Shown here piece by piece: positions 47,534 to 59,326 of a stretch of 64,000 nucleotides of DNA. Source of the stretch: Onchocerca volvulus (Eukaryota; Nematoda; Chromadorea; Rhabditida; Onchocercidae); assembly GCA_000499405.2 (NCBI GenBank), contig HG738139.1, positions 1,840,976 through 1,904,975 of the forward strand, in the 5' to 3' direction. The position numbers were made by a program, and so were the translations under genes. Within the stretch, counting starts at the first letter, position 1; each line of letters opens with the position of its first letter. Under the pieces are notes generated by a model that saw only the letters and a program-made list of their open reading frames with translations, had not been told where the DNA came from and searched no databases.

Positions 47534-50500
47534 ATGCTGTTGGTGAAACTTTTTCCACCAATATTTCTTCAGTATTTCATATATGTTAGTGTTATTACCG
47601 TTATCAATGCAAGTAATACAAGCAAAATTTCCGCCGAAAAGATATCATCAGAAGATGAATTGATGATTTTAAATGAAAATGAAAAGGAAAAAAAAGAAGC
47701 AGTGCTAAAAAAATGTCCACATATTGATCCTTACGTAGAGTAAGTTTTAGTTTTTTGTTTTTTTTTTTTTGGTTTTTTAAAACTTTTTATTATCTTTCGA
47801 TTGCATTTTTATTCTTCTTTATTTGAACAATTTTCTCAATTTTAACCATAATTTTTACTTTTTATTGGATTTTAGTTTTGGTTTTTTTTTTTTTTTTTTT
47901 CTGAAATGAATTTTAGATTTTTCCTTTTTTCTTGGATTTTAGTTTTTTATTTTTTTGGAATTTTAAACTTTAACCGTATTTGTTAATTTATCTATCATGT
48001 GTTTTTTTATAAATCAAACTTTTCCTTGGATTTTGACTTTTTTCTAAATTTTAAATTTTAGCTTTATATGTTAATTTATCTTATCTTATTTGTTAATTTA
48101 TCTTAATTATCTGAACAGATAATCGGAAAGATAATATATATCTGATAAAAGTTGTCGCTTTCTTTGTTACATCAAATATTTTTCCTTTCATTTCCATAGC
48201 TAAACATATCTTGTTATTCTTAAAATAGTAGTATAAAAGATTATTCTTCCTTTTTTTTTTTTTTTTTTTTCCAAAATATAATTAATGAATGCGAAAATTT
48301 CAGTATAATTTCTTGGTCAACAGTTAATCCCAATGTTAGCAATTGTGATCCATCTACTCCGAAAGAAAAAAATGAGATAGAAAATGAAATAGAAAGGAAA
48401 CGATACGAATGGGGTGTCGAGAAATTTGCTTATGATATATTGGCAAGTGATAAAGTTGGACCACGTCGTGAATTATCACCTGTTTATCACAAACTGTAAG
48501 AAATTTATAATGTGAATTTCAAGTTTTTTTTTAAAATAATATTTTATAATTTTTCATAAAAATTTCTTGAATTTTTACGCTCTGAAATGCTCAAATTCTG
48601 CTTCAAGAGATGCTGCTGCTGCTGCTGCTGCTACTGATAACTATCATGACTTAATCCAGAATCATATCTTTCACGATTAATCTTATTCATTGATGATCCA
48701 TTGATGAAATTACTTCATAATATTAATTTTCTAGGATTTTTTTCTTCTTACAGACTTTTTTTTCAAGTTTAAAGTAAGTTTCGTTGAAGAATTCTAAATG
48801 AAAATTATTTAACATCAGAAAGATTTCTTCACTCATCATTTCATTCACTGATTTAATGATAATTTAGAATATGTTTGTTATTTTTCTTTTTACAGATGTG
48901 AATCATTACCTCGCAATATCAGTTTGGATGTAAGCATAATCATTATTTATCACAATGAAGCACTATCAGTATTAATTCGTATGCTAAATAGTATTTTCGA
49001 TAATACTCCATCCAAACTTTTGAAAGAAATTATATTATACGATGACTGTAGTGATTATGATACATTACCAATTAATCATATCATTAATTACGGCAATCAT
49101 GTACGATGGCCAATGGAAAAGATAATCACACGACGAAGTAATGAACGATTAGGACTTATCAAAGCCAAGGTATATGAGCTTTTTTTTTTTTTTTTTTTTA
49201 ATCAAATATTGTTCGAAAGTTTTTTTATGGAGAAATTAATTTGACATTTTAAAAGAAATAACTCAATTTTTAGCTAGAAAAGGAATTTCTATAAACTAGT
49301 TTTATGAATATATTTTATTCTTCTAATTCAAGCAAATTTGATATTTAAACAGATCTCTGAATGAAATTATAGATAACAATTTCAGTGTTTATTTTTCAGG
49401 TTTACGCATCACGTATGGCTCGTGGTGATGTCCTCATATTTTTGGATAGCCATTGCGAAGTGACTCCGTTATGGATTGAACCTTTACTGCTGCCAATTCA
49501 GGAAAATTCTACAAGGTCAGTGAGTGAGATATATATTATTTTTTATTTATATAGATTTCTTATATTAAGTTCATACATGGAAATTTTTAAATAAAGAAAT
49601 TGACCAAGAAAAAAAGTTGGAATTGACGGGAATTTAAGCTTTATCTTACCAATCATCGTATTCTTCTCTTGTGCTTCAGATTTCAGGATAAATTCTTTTT
49701 TCAATCAAAGCAAATTAACAAATCCAAAAGCTCATTCTACTGTTAAACAATAAGTGAAGAGAAATCGGAACTTGAGGTTAAAATAGTTAAGGTTGTAGTA
49801 TATAATAAATAAGTCAAAAATCACTTTAAAATTCTAATTTTAGAATGAGGACTGTTTCTTTCATGTAGACAGTATTACAGCTTAGTAAAATCATTGATAG
49901 GAAAATAATAAATTAATGATCACAAAAAATAAAAATGAAGATTAAGAGAAGAGTACACATATTCGGTTCATTTTAATGTTTGATTAAATGATTTTAAAGT
50001 CGTGGAAAATAAGACTGAAAAATTCAGAGTTGTTCTTCCAGTCGTCGATTTAATTAGTCCAAAAACATTTGAATTCTCGAAAGCAATGATAACAAAGGGT
50101 GCATTTGATTGGCAACTTGAATTCACATGGAAATATCTTCCTTGGGAATATTGGGATTTATCAGAAAATAATGTTAAACCATTTCGGTAAGTGCCTTCTG
50201 TACTTCTTGCTTTTTTGATAACTACCTTTTCTGATAGTAGTAATATTGTCGGGAGAATTCCCAAGTATATAGTAATGCAGATCAAAGAAATATTTTGATC
50301 AGCATGCTGAAATATCTTCGTGAAATAACTTTTATTTTCAAAATATATGAATTGTTATTCCTAAATTGATTTGAAGTAGGATAACAGTCTTTTAACAACC
50401 ATTTAAATTATATTTTGACAATTTATGGGGTAGTAAATTTGATGAAATAGTTGAGATTAGACAAAGATAGCGCTGTAAATGGAATATATATTATACTTAA

Positions 50501-52117
50501 TGGTGGGATAGTCCTATCGATATTTTTAAGAAAATTATAAAATTTTGTTTACAGGTCAGCGATTATGTCAGGAGGTTTATTAGCAATTAATCGTAAATAT
50601 TTCCATACAATGGGTGAGTACGACACCGGAATGGAGATTTGGGGTGCTGAAAATATCGAAATGTCTGTTCGGGTTCGTCGAATTTGGAACATTTGTAAAT
50701 TCCATTTCACACCTATTAGCTATAATTTCCTAAGTGATCTAACCGATTGATAAATTTGACGAATTTGATAGTTGTTGTATAGAGTCTTTTTCAAACTGAT
50801 GTACGATGCATAGTTAAAATTCGATATATATTCGTACCGCCATACTGGACTGAATTATTGATGATAATGATCTTTTGATATTGAATTTGTTTGATAAGCA
50901 TTATAAATTTTCATCAGCAATATTACTTTTACTTAACAGTATCTTTATATCTCAGAACGGGATCGATTCAAAAATTTCACTTTAACCACATTTTCTCCGC
51001 TTATTCATGCTTTCGCTGTGATCTCAGAAATGTCAGGCTTTAGAATGAGAATGAGAATATTGCTCAGTAAGTGCTGCAAGAAATTGAATAAAATTATCCA
51101 AAATTCAAAAATATTCAGATGTGGCTCTGCGGTGGATCCATCTTAGTGGCACCTTGCAGCCACGTTGGCCACGTATTTCGCATGCGTCGTCCATATAAGA
51201 GTAAACCAGGCATAGATTCAAAGTTGTATAATTCGGTGCGAACTGTTAAAGTTTGGTTTGATGATTATGATGTGAGTCGATCCTTTATTTTTACTTTTAC
51301 TTGTCTTTTTACTTCATATTGTTCAAATCGTCTTCCGTTATTATGCTAATAGCAACAACTACATAACATTGTCGTGGCATGATATACTTGGGATTTTTAA
51401 AACAGTTCAGAAGGATTTAGTTGTAACTTCTATACCTCAGGAGATTTTAGGTAAGCTGAAGAATGTTATATAAGTATTGATCAAAGTGGTATGATTTGGA
51501 TGGGCAAGAACGATCACTGTTAACTTTTTTCCAGGACAGTGATAATATGTCACAACTGTAATGTTTTTACTAGGAGGAACATTTCCAAATGTTTTTGATA
51601 ATTCTAGTAGTTCTAAATATTTCAGTAACATATAGTTATTTAATTATTCATTTGGTTTATACTGTTTCGAAATTCTTGGTCGCTACAAATGTAATAATAT
51701 ACTTTAATAATAGTATGTATCAGTAAATTCCCGAAAATTTTTTTCATTTAAAATTAATTCAAATTTAAGCTCGATTTATCTAAATGAAAATTATATTATT
51801 TCATCATAATTTTTAAATTTATTATACCTTCTTCCTGAACATTTCTTTCTTGCTTTCTCTGTCCAAACAACATTTTGAATCGATTAAAATGGAAATATTT
51901 ACACTTGCTGAGTTTGCAATTCTTATGAAAGCTTTTTATCTTTTCTTTTCAGAAATACTTTTATGAGAAACAACCTGATGCGAAAAAAGTGAAACCTGGC
52001 GATTTGAGTGAACGTTTGAAATTGAAGAAAAGTTTGAATTGTAAGTCATTTCAGTGGTTCGTGCAAGAAATTGATCCGGAACTCGAGCCTAAAAAAGTAC
52101 TGCATGAAGAATTGTGA
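47534..52117 (+). CDS. Polypeptide N-acetylgalactosaminyltransferase, lectin-less, C-terminal HEEL
   Basis: GT27-family enzyme that transfers GalNAc from UDP-GalNAc to Ser/Thr, starting mucin-type O-glycans. Predicted 460 aa. Exons: 47534-47739, 48304-48495, 48896-49169, 49400-49515, 50028-50186, 50555-50672, 51119-51271, 51953-52117; all phases agree. A hydrophobic N-terminus (FPPIFLQYFIYVSVITVINA) is a signal peptide or anchor. The GT1 motif has IIIIYHNEALSVLIR, and the metal-binding D-x-H is D240-S-H242. The Gal/GalNAc-T motif reads YDTGMEIWGAENIEMSVRMW (E348, N349), then CGG and PCSHVGHVF with H373. All catalytic residues expected are present. The usual 120-residue C-terminal ricin-type lectin domain is absent: the protein stops just after CKSFQWFVQEIDPE. 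The last four residues are HEEL, fitting the ER-retention pattern PS00014. Confidence 0.95.
48611..48632. repeat. (CTG)7 trinucleotide repeat in GalNAc-transferase intron 2
   Basis: TGC/CTG units in tandem, non-coding here. Confidence 0.9.
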
Positions 52118-52163
52118 ATTTCAATTTGCATCATTATGTGCAAATTTAGGAAAGAGTTACAAC

Positions 52164-52169
52164 AATAAA
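52164..52169 (+). other. Polyadenylation signal AATAAA
   Basis: AATAAA lies 47 bases after the GalNAc-transferase stop codon, a good fit for a short nematode 3' UTR. Confidence 0.65.
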
Positions 52170-52642
52170 TTTCTTTTTTGTATTACTTGCTACTGCTTTT
52201 GCTCGTTGATCAAAAAATAATATATTAAAGTAAATGTTTGCTCTGATTCACATTGTTGCACTAGAAAAAAGAATTAATTGTCATAGATTCTTTAGGACAA
52301 AAATATTTCTCATCATCATCATTCCTTTTTTTTCCTCTTGTAAAGCAATATGATGCTTATCAGGATAACCCACTTAAGATTAAAATCAAAACAGATATGT
52401 ATAAGCTTCCCATAATGAAGTTTATATAGTGATGATAATATTTGATCTTTACGACTTGCATATGTTTATATATTGATCAGATTATATTCTACGACATATT
52501 GACATTTCCATACCTAAGTTTTCTAAATATACTGGATAAGTTCGCAGTCATTTCTACGCGCAAATGCCCATGCGCATATACACTTGAAACTTGTCAATGT
52601 ATTTTCATGAAAATTAATTCAGCAGAAAGACGATAAATCTTC

Positions 52643-52960
52643 ATGCATCCCTTCATTCAACGACGTAGCACTCACCCTTATCGTCCCAAAAAAAAAGCAA
52701 GTAAAAGAGACGGAGACGTTGGTATTGCACGTCGTAACGTGAAAGTCCCATTGGGCCGCGTCATTTACTTTGATGTTCATGAAATTCGTGTTATTCCGGT
52801 TACGGTGTTCGGTGACATAATTTTGCGTTTCTATTTATGGTATTGGGAGGACCGGAAGTTGTGGTCCGGATGGTTGTGTACCATTTTCCGGAACGGTTTT
52901 CAAGTTGACCGGACTATATCTTCTGATTATTCAGGAATGATGGGAAATGATACATTGTGA
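52643..52960 (+). CDS. Unrecognised 105-aa protein, apparently single exon
   Basis: The ATG lies 21 bases after AATTAATTCAG, which could accept a spliced leader. The N-terminus is basic (RRSTHPYRPKKKASKRD). The rest is hydrophobic and aromatic: RVIYFDVHEIRVIPVTVFGD, then LRFYLWYWEDRKLWSGWLCT and IFRNGFQV, ending before TGA at 52958. G+C and codon use are higher than in neighbouring non-coding DNA, which supports a real gene. GD-I-x-L-R-x-Y faintly recalls a strand of PTEN/auxilin-type C2 domains, but this is too weak to assign. It starts about 480 bp after the GalNAc-transferase poly(A) signal on the same strand; co-transcription is possible but unproven. Confidence 0.5.
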   Translation: MHPFIQRRSTHPYRPKKKASKRDGDVGIARRNVKVPLGRVIYFDVHEIRVIPVTVFGDIILRFYLWYWEDRKLWSGWLCTIFRNGFQVDRTISSDYSGMMGNDTL

Positions 52961-53340
52961 ATATTTTGGTGCTAAAAGTACACGTAAATTGTGTCCAGTT
53001 TACTAATTTTAGTTCTTTTCATCCTATCAGAAATGCTTATTTTTACATTTTATCAGCATTATCATATGCTATCATTTGTTTATAAAGTTCACATTACCTT
53101 ACAATGTAAATATCATTTATGGTGCAATGATAAGATGCTGATATCACCTTGCGTCAGATTTGTCGTATGGCACGAACATAATTAAATTCATAAATTTTTT
53201 AAAGAAAAAAAAATTACATGTTCATTTTTTAACAAACTATGATGAAGCAGGAATGCCGTCAAAAAAAATTCTACTATATATAGAAATTTTTGTGGAAATT
53301 TCATAGCTAATCAAGAATTCTGTGTGAATTGAATGCTCAA

Positions 53341-53631
53341 ATGTTGCGTAATATGTATCCTATTAGTCTTATCATTTTGTTCTTTCCTATCTCACTTTAT
53401 TTCGTATTCTTTATTTTTGATTTTAGAGTAGCAGAAACTTTTCCAGCGAATGGTAACCTTTTTCTTGTGAAAATTTGTTGGACAATTGAGATATTCACTC
53501 TTTGGGTAACAATTTTCTCTGTAGGATTTGTTTTCAATTTGCACTTAATTGTAATTCAAACGAAGGATTGCTTGGAAGTACCGATGAATGTAAGAGCAAT
53601 TTTTATTGTTCCATTTAATCGTTATTCTTAA
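53341..53631 (+). CDS. Possible small two-transmembrane protein
   Basis: A 96-codon ATG frame with two hydrophobic stretches (ISLIILFFPISLYFVFFIF and about residues 43-70). No family is recognised and no splice or poly(A) signal decides it. Hydrophobic T-rich frames arise by chance in such DNA, so this is weak. Confidence 0.2.
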   Translation: MLRNMYPISLIILFFPISLYFVFFIFDFRVAETFPANGNLFLVKICWTIEIFTLWVTIFSVGFVFNLHLIVIQTKDCLEVPMNVRAIFIVPFNRYS

Positions 53632-53639
53632 TATTTAAA

Positions 53640-54623
53640 ATAAGTCGAAAAATTTCAGTAAATGTATGGTATTTTCAAAAAAAAAAAAAAAAATGGTTGA
53701 AATCTTTAATTTTTAAATGGGCTGTTTTATTTAGTCCTTCTTTATTTGTTATTATTTTTTATTGTTTTATTTGGCTGATTTTTTTTTTTTTTTGATTTAT
53801 TTGAATTGAATTTTAAAATCAAGTTTTAATTTTCATTTAAATTTCAGTTTGTCTCAAAGAAATAGTTCCGGACTTAGATTAAATTATCTAAAAGAGAGAA
53901 GATTTTTCTATCGGAAAAAATGAATTTCTTTTCATAAGAATATGATGCTTGAGAGATGAGGACAGGGAAGGGCCATGCCAAACTGGACTACATCCTGAAA
54001 GCTGGCGCTAGCTATTTTATTTTCTAAGCATCAAGAAATATTATGTTATCCTTTTTAAGGAAATTTCAATCTTTTCGATTCGATTTAATCGAAATGCTCG
54101 ATTTTTGAATGGATTATTTTATTTGGTCTTTTTATTTTTTATTATTTCCATTTGGATGATTTCTTTTTCATATTATTGAATAAGAATTTAAAACCAAGTT
54201 TTAATTTTTATTTTAATTTCAGCTTTTTTTTTCGGAGAAATAATTTGTGGTTTAGGTTAAATTGCCCGAAAGAGAATAGATTGTTCTATTATTAGTATTA
54301 TCACTTTATAGCGTACATATGAGACTAGAGCCAAATATATTTTTGAGGCCCATTAAACTAAGCTGTATAGAGATAAAATAAAAAGATATAAGGAAAACGA
54401 GAAAAAGAAAAAGAAGAACGAAATTTAAGAATTGCTGATAAATCACTTCCCGAAAATCTTATTTTATCAGTGTACCACTTTTTTCTTATCTCACATTCTC
54501 TTCCTATTTTATAATTAGTTTTTTGGTTCGTTGAATAATTATATGATATGTAAGTAATGATGATAAACCTTATTAAATGTTTATTTATCCCCTTACTTCT
54601 TTTCCTTTTCCACCTTTTTCGTT

Positions 54624-54658
<35 letters not shown>

Positions 54659-54950
54659 TTTTTCTGGAGGTATTTAATGAAAGGAAACAAAATATTTAAA
54701 ATAATGTTGAAACTATTTTATTAGTTATTTGATTAATTCGATTGTTTGTTGATATTTGTCTTTAGAAATGAAGCTTAGATTTTCCTCAACCAGATGTTTT
54801 TCTTGATACCAGTATTTGACGTCTGATGAAAGCAAGTGATATTTGTTGTAAAAACTACGTCATCGAAAACAACTTTTTCTTATATTCTATTCCAGTTATG
54901 CTAACATTCTTACAGAATGAATATGCATTAAAAAGAGTGAAAACGAGAGA
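53640..54950. other. Intergenic, upstream of the CREB gene
   Basis: AT-rich. Two related stretches (53750-53900 and 54110-54260) each carry TTATTTGG(T/C), TTTGGATGATTT or TTTGGCTGATTT, AAGTTTTAATTTT and AGAAATA in the same order, so a degenerate 360-bp-spaced duplication is present. A T-run of about 27 bases lies at 54628-54654. Confidence 0.45.
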
Positions 54951-54959
54951 ACGAAAACA

Positions 54960-56254
54960 ATGTCACGTGAACCATCTATTATACAGAATCCATCAACAAG
55001 CGAACCAGAAGCGGTATTTGTTTTCATCTTTGTTTCTTCAGTTAGTCGAAAGTTAGATCAATTTTTTCCATGTAAATATACATTGGAAGGATTTTAAGCT
55101 CTAAAAATAAAAATACTGCTCTTTTGAGTGTAGTCAATGTTTTATGACAGAAATGGTTTATTTGCAGAGAAAGATAAGGAATTTCCATTTGCCTTCAAAA
55201 ACAGACAATCTTTAGTTAAGATTATTAAATTATTGGCTATTTTAGGCTGCAACATTGATAAAATTTGTCTTAAATACTAGTAAAACAAGCTTCATTTTCA
55301 TAAGCTGATATTATGACTGAAAAAGTGTTCGTCATGACATTCATCTCAGCTGTGAAAAAATAATATTGCGAATCATGACAGCATCAAAATATCATGTTTA
55401 AAAATATTCGTTATGACGTTAATCGTCAGCTGTGAAAAATAATATTGCGAATCATGACAACAACATCGAAATATAATTCATGTTTAAAAGTATTCTTTAT
55501 GACGTTCATCATCAGCTGTGAAAAACAACTTTGCGAATCATGATATCAACGTCAAAATATAACCTCTGTTCTGAAATACAAGCAGTATAGTAATATAATC
55601 CATATTCTGAAAAACTGTAAATGTGAATTAGCCGTGCTTTTTGTATTATGGCTTTAATGGGTTATATATTAACAGCCTTCTGAGGATGAATGGCGCAATA
55701 CTGGATATCAGTAAAATATAATTTCATATTTTAATGTAAGAAGTTTTCTCATATTCCGGAAATTTGTTTTGAAATCTTAAATTTTTTTTTTTTTTTTTGT
55801 TATGGACATTTGCTACAGAAGTTAGCTTCAAAAAAGAAATAATGGAATCTGAATAAGTAAACTATCACGGGTATTTGGCTAACTACTACGTTTTCGTCGG
55901 TTGAAACTTAAAAAATATATTTGATCCAAATCTAAAATAAGTTTCTATTTTAAAATCTAAATAATATTATCAAGTATTTGCTTTGAAAATTAAGATTTCC
56001 TTTTTTTTTTTTTTTTTCTCCGTCTAAAATTTCGTATTTTTCGTTGTATTTAGATTTACGGATGTGTAGTTTTCTTTCTTCGTTAAAATATAGTTAGATT
56101 TGCATGTTTATTGTTGTCAAAACGTTTGTGTGTTGCATTTTCAGCTGAAAGTCCTCGCAAAAGTGATCTTACAGAACCAATCGAACGATGAAATAATCAG
56201 TGATGATGAAGCGCGACGGCGTCGCGAACAGCTCAATCGACGACCATCCTATCG
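54960..56254 (+). CDS. crh-1: CREB transcription factor, 5' part (two exons incl. kinase-inducible domain)
   Basis: cAMP-response-element binding protein. Exon 1, 54960-55013, starts ATG in a good context (AAAACAATG) and reads MSREPSIIQNPSTSEPEA before GTATTT. Exon 2, 56145-56254, keeps phase 0 and reads DEIISDDEARRRREQLNRRP followed by SYR. RRPSY is the kinase-inducible-domain core, with the phosphorylated serine at codon 56247-56249 (Ser133 of human CREB); it is the CBP/p300 contact when phosphorylated. Exon 2 may alternatively start at the inner acceptor before AACCAATCG (56175). Splicing continues in phase 2 at 56255, but no exon encoding the rest of the KID or the bZIP was found before 64000, so the gene runs past the window. 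The symbol is by similarity to C. elegans. Confidence 0.85.
55321..55572. repeat. Three-unit tandem repeat (80-87 bp) with CRE half-sites and E-boxes in CREB intron 1
   Basis: Units start at 55321, 55401 and 55486. Each contains CAGCTGTGAAAAA, TTGCGAATCATGA and a TATGACGTT-like word. TGACGT occurs at 55414-55419 and 55500-55505, and on the other strand at 55549-55554. Unit 1 has TGACAT instead. CAGCTG E-boxes occur once per unit. Confidence 0.8.
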
Positions 56255-56468
56255 GTTAATTAATTCTTTCTCGGTTTTTTTATGCTGCTTTTTATTTATG
56301 CCTAAAATTGAATTTCAGAATATAATAATTTTAATATTTAGAAGATTATACTTCTGAAACTATAATATAATTTTTTTAATTTTTCGGAATATGTAGTTTG
56401 TGGATGATGTACGAATAGATTAGCACTACCAAACCAAAATTAGATGATTTTTTACTTCAAACTATGAT

Positions 56469-56495
<27 letters not shown>
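56469..56495. repeat. (TA)n microsatellite
   Basis: About 13 TA units. Confidence 0.95.
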
Positions 56496-56499
<4 letters not shown>

Positions 56500-59251
56500 T
56501 ATACATTCGTCAAAGCTGTATTTGCCATAATATTGTTTTCATTTTGTAAAATATTTTTTGACAAAAAAGCAATACTGAATCTAAAGTACTTTAACGGACT
56601 ATTAATGCTGTATAAAAACCATTTGGCAAAAATATGATATGACGTGATTTAATGTGATGACTGTGCATTCACAGGTTTCTTTTCGATCTATTTGGGAATT
56701 ATTATCTGTTTTTCTTTTCTTTTTTTTTTGTTTTGATTAGTTTCTAAAGTTCAATGAAATTCATATTAGCGTCGCTGTTTTGTGTTGAAATAGAGAACTT
56801 TGCATTTCAAGAAAAGTGCTATCTCATTGTACTTACCTAATAATTCAAATGAGATTTCTCATGAAAATTCTGCAGTGTACTGTAGAATTTCCTTTCAAAA
56901 TATTATTTATATAGGTGCATTTATTTGATCACACGAGTATCAATTCGAATCATCTTATCAAGAATTTTTGGCTCGAAAGCATTACTCTTTGACTATTTTG
57001 ATTCTGAAAAGAAAGAGAAAGAAACAGAGTTGCTTTAGCATCTTTCAAGAATGTGTCTTAGTTATGAGAAAGTGAGGGGAAAAAAGTGAATTCAATCTCC
57101 GATGTTCAAAATTCCAGTGTAAGCTGCTCTTGTTTTACTCTGCATTATCACTTTTAAAACGTACTTTTCTCGTTACTTCTTGAGAAAATCATGTATCACA
57201 TAAATGATTTCATGACATTCCCCATCATTTACAATTTAAATGAACAAATTTTCTATAATGTACTTTAATAAGAGAATTTGCCTTAATAAGCTAAATTAAA
57301 TGATACAATTCTTCTTAAAATTTTCTTTTCCACTATTTTGTCGTTAGTTCTCAATTTTTCATATTGAAACTTTCATTGGTGTTTTATAGAAAAGAACCAT
57401 AGTGATATGAAGAAAATAAACTTGACTATTGATTAAGGGGCAGTGTAAGATTAACAGAGATAGTTTTTTTACTCAAACAGTACAGATTAAAGGAACGAGA
57501 GTTAAAGTCGTAATAGCTAACTGTAATCAAAAATGGTAGTTTCCACAATATCGATAAAGTGATGAAAGACATTAGAAAATGTCAAGATTAAAAAATTAAT
57601 GCCAAATGATTCAAACTGTTTGAAGTGATATTCGGAAAATGGAGGATTTTGACGAAGTTTCTGTAGTAGTGGAGATAAGAATCCTTTGTAATTGATTATA
57701 AATTTTTTTGCTTCTTTTTCTTGAATTTTTCCATAAAAATTTCTCATTGAGATAACAGTGATATTAAAGAAATCTGTTTCTGACATTCCATTAGATGTAT
57801 GTTATTAATGCATCTCTTATTAATTCTAGGAAAGTCTTTATTCAACCTATAGTAATGAGTCAAATATGCAGAGTTTACTATTACTTATAGGCAAAATTCA
57901 TACAATTAAATACCTGCCGTCTCGAAATTACTTTTTCTTTTTATAGTTTATTTCATTAAGGTATGTCTAACGCAGTAACGCAGTAATTCATTAACAACTA
58001 TTGCTTCTTAATGGATAATTCAGTTATTACTTAATGGATAATTTAATTATTTTCCATAGATCTTACAAACAGGTGGTATAGATGTGACCTATATCATTGT
58101 CTCATTATGTAAAATTCATGCAGGGATTTGACAGCGATTTATGAATAGATGACAAAATGAAATATTGAATTATTATAGTAAAAATGATGTTAAGTAAAAG
58201 GTCAGGAAATTAATGAAATAAAGTAACTAGTAAATGAAACGAAAAAACAGAAAACAAGAAGTGATATAAGGTAAAGGATTAGATAACTGAAAGATTATCT
58301 CGGTCAGATGATATCATTTTAGTCGTTTCTATTTTCATTGCAAAAGATTCACCGAACTATAAAGTAATAGCATCTGTGTTTTTACGATGTATTTCTCAAA
58401 ATTATTCGGTAATGAAAAATCTCTATGAGTTTTTCGGATTTAAATTGCTTTCGTATTCGTTTCCAATATATTTTAAGTGTAAGTTTTTGAAAGCGACTAA
58501 ATTTTGCTTTTCTTAGATCTTTCCGGAATTTTGTATGAATGTATGAAAGAAATTATAGCGTTTCCCCACAAATCATTTTTCATTCTTTTTTTCTTTCCCT
58601 TTTTCTCTATGCTTTCAATTATGACATTCGAAAATAAGTGAATGATTATTCTGGCACAAAGAAGCTGAAGAAAGATTTGATGGAATTACAACAAATATCT
58701 CTATTTTTATTGATGTTGGTTATACTTTGATATTTTGGAACGAAAAATTCTATTAGTTGTTAATGTTATATCAATATCAAGGGTATCAGTTAAATTTATC
58801 TGGCGACCAATATTTATTATCCATCATTTAGATCAATTTGTTTCGATGAAATTTTTCCTCTGATCGGTTAAATCATTGGAATAGATTAGCTTATTTTCAG
58901 TTTACTATCTACATTTTCATCTTTTATTATCTACGATGTAGGCAGTTGTTTCTCAGTATGGCCTTTTTGTTTCAGCTTAACATCAATAAATTTTTTGGTC
59001 AAAAAAAAAAATCATTTCATTTGAAATAATTCCCAAAATTAGTTGTAGAAGAAGGAAATTAATTTTGACAAAAGACATAACAAATTTTATCATTAAAAAA
59101 GAATTCTCGAACATTCTTTTCATTCTTTTTTTTACATATTGTGAGGAAGGGAGGAAAAAAAAGGCCCATCAAATGATGCAAATTTGTGCCTTATTTATTC
59201 ATTAACGAAATTATTACCGGAGGAAAAAGTGAAAGTAGAATCATCGTTCCT

Positions 59252-59326
59252 CCCTTTCTCACTCTCCTCTTTTTCTTTCTCTCTTTCCCTCTTTTCTTTC
59301 TCTCTCTCTCCCTCTTTTTTTTTCAG
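59252..59326. repeat. (TC)n-rich pyrimidine tract
   Basis: Interrupted CTTTCTCTC runs. Confidence 0.85.

Noticed and set aside
50002..50027. Extending GalNAc-transferase exon 5 to the left (VENKTEKF)
   Set aside because: The phase does not match exon 4. Starting at 50028 after AAATTCAG restores the conserved N-x-T-R-V-V spacing of the family.
52643..52960. PTEN/auxilin-type C2 domain assignment
   Set aside because: Only a short G-D-I-x-L-R-x-Y pattern matches; no phosphatase exon or remaining C2 strands are nearby.
54358..54690. 110-codon minus-strand frame starting in poly-lysine
   Set aside because: It comes from the T-run at 54628-54654 and AT-rich flank with no exon or motif support.
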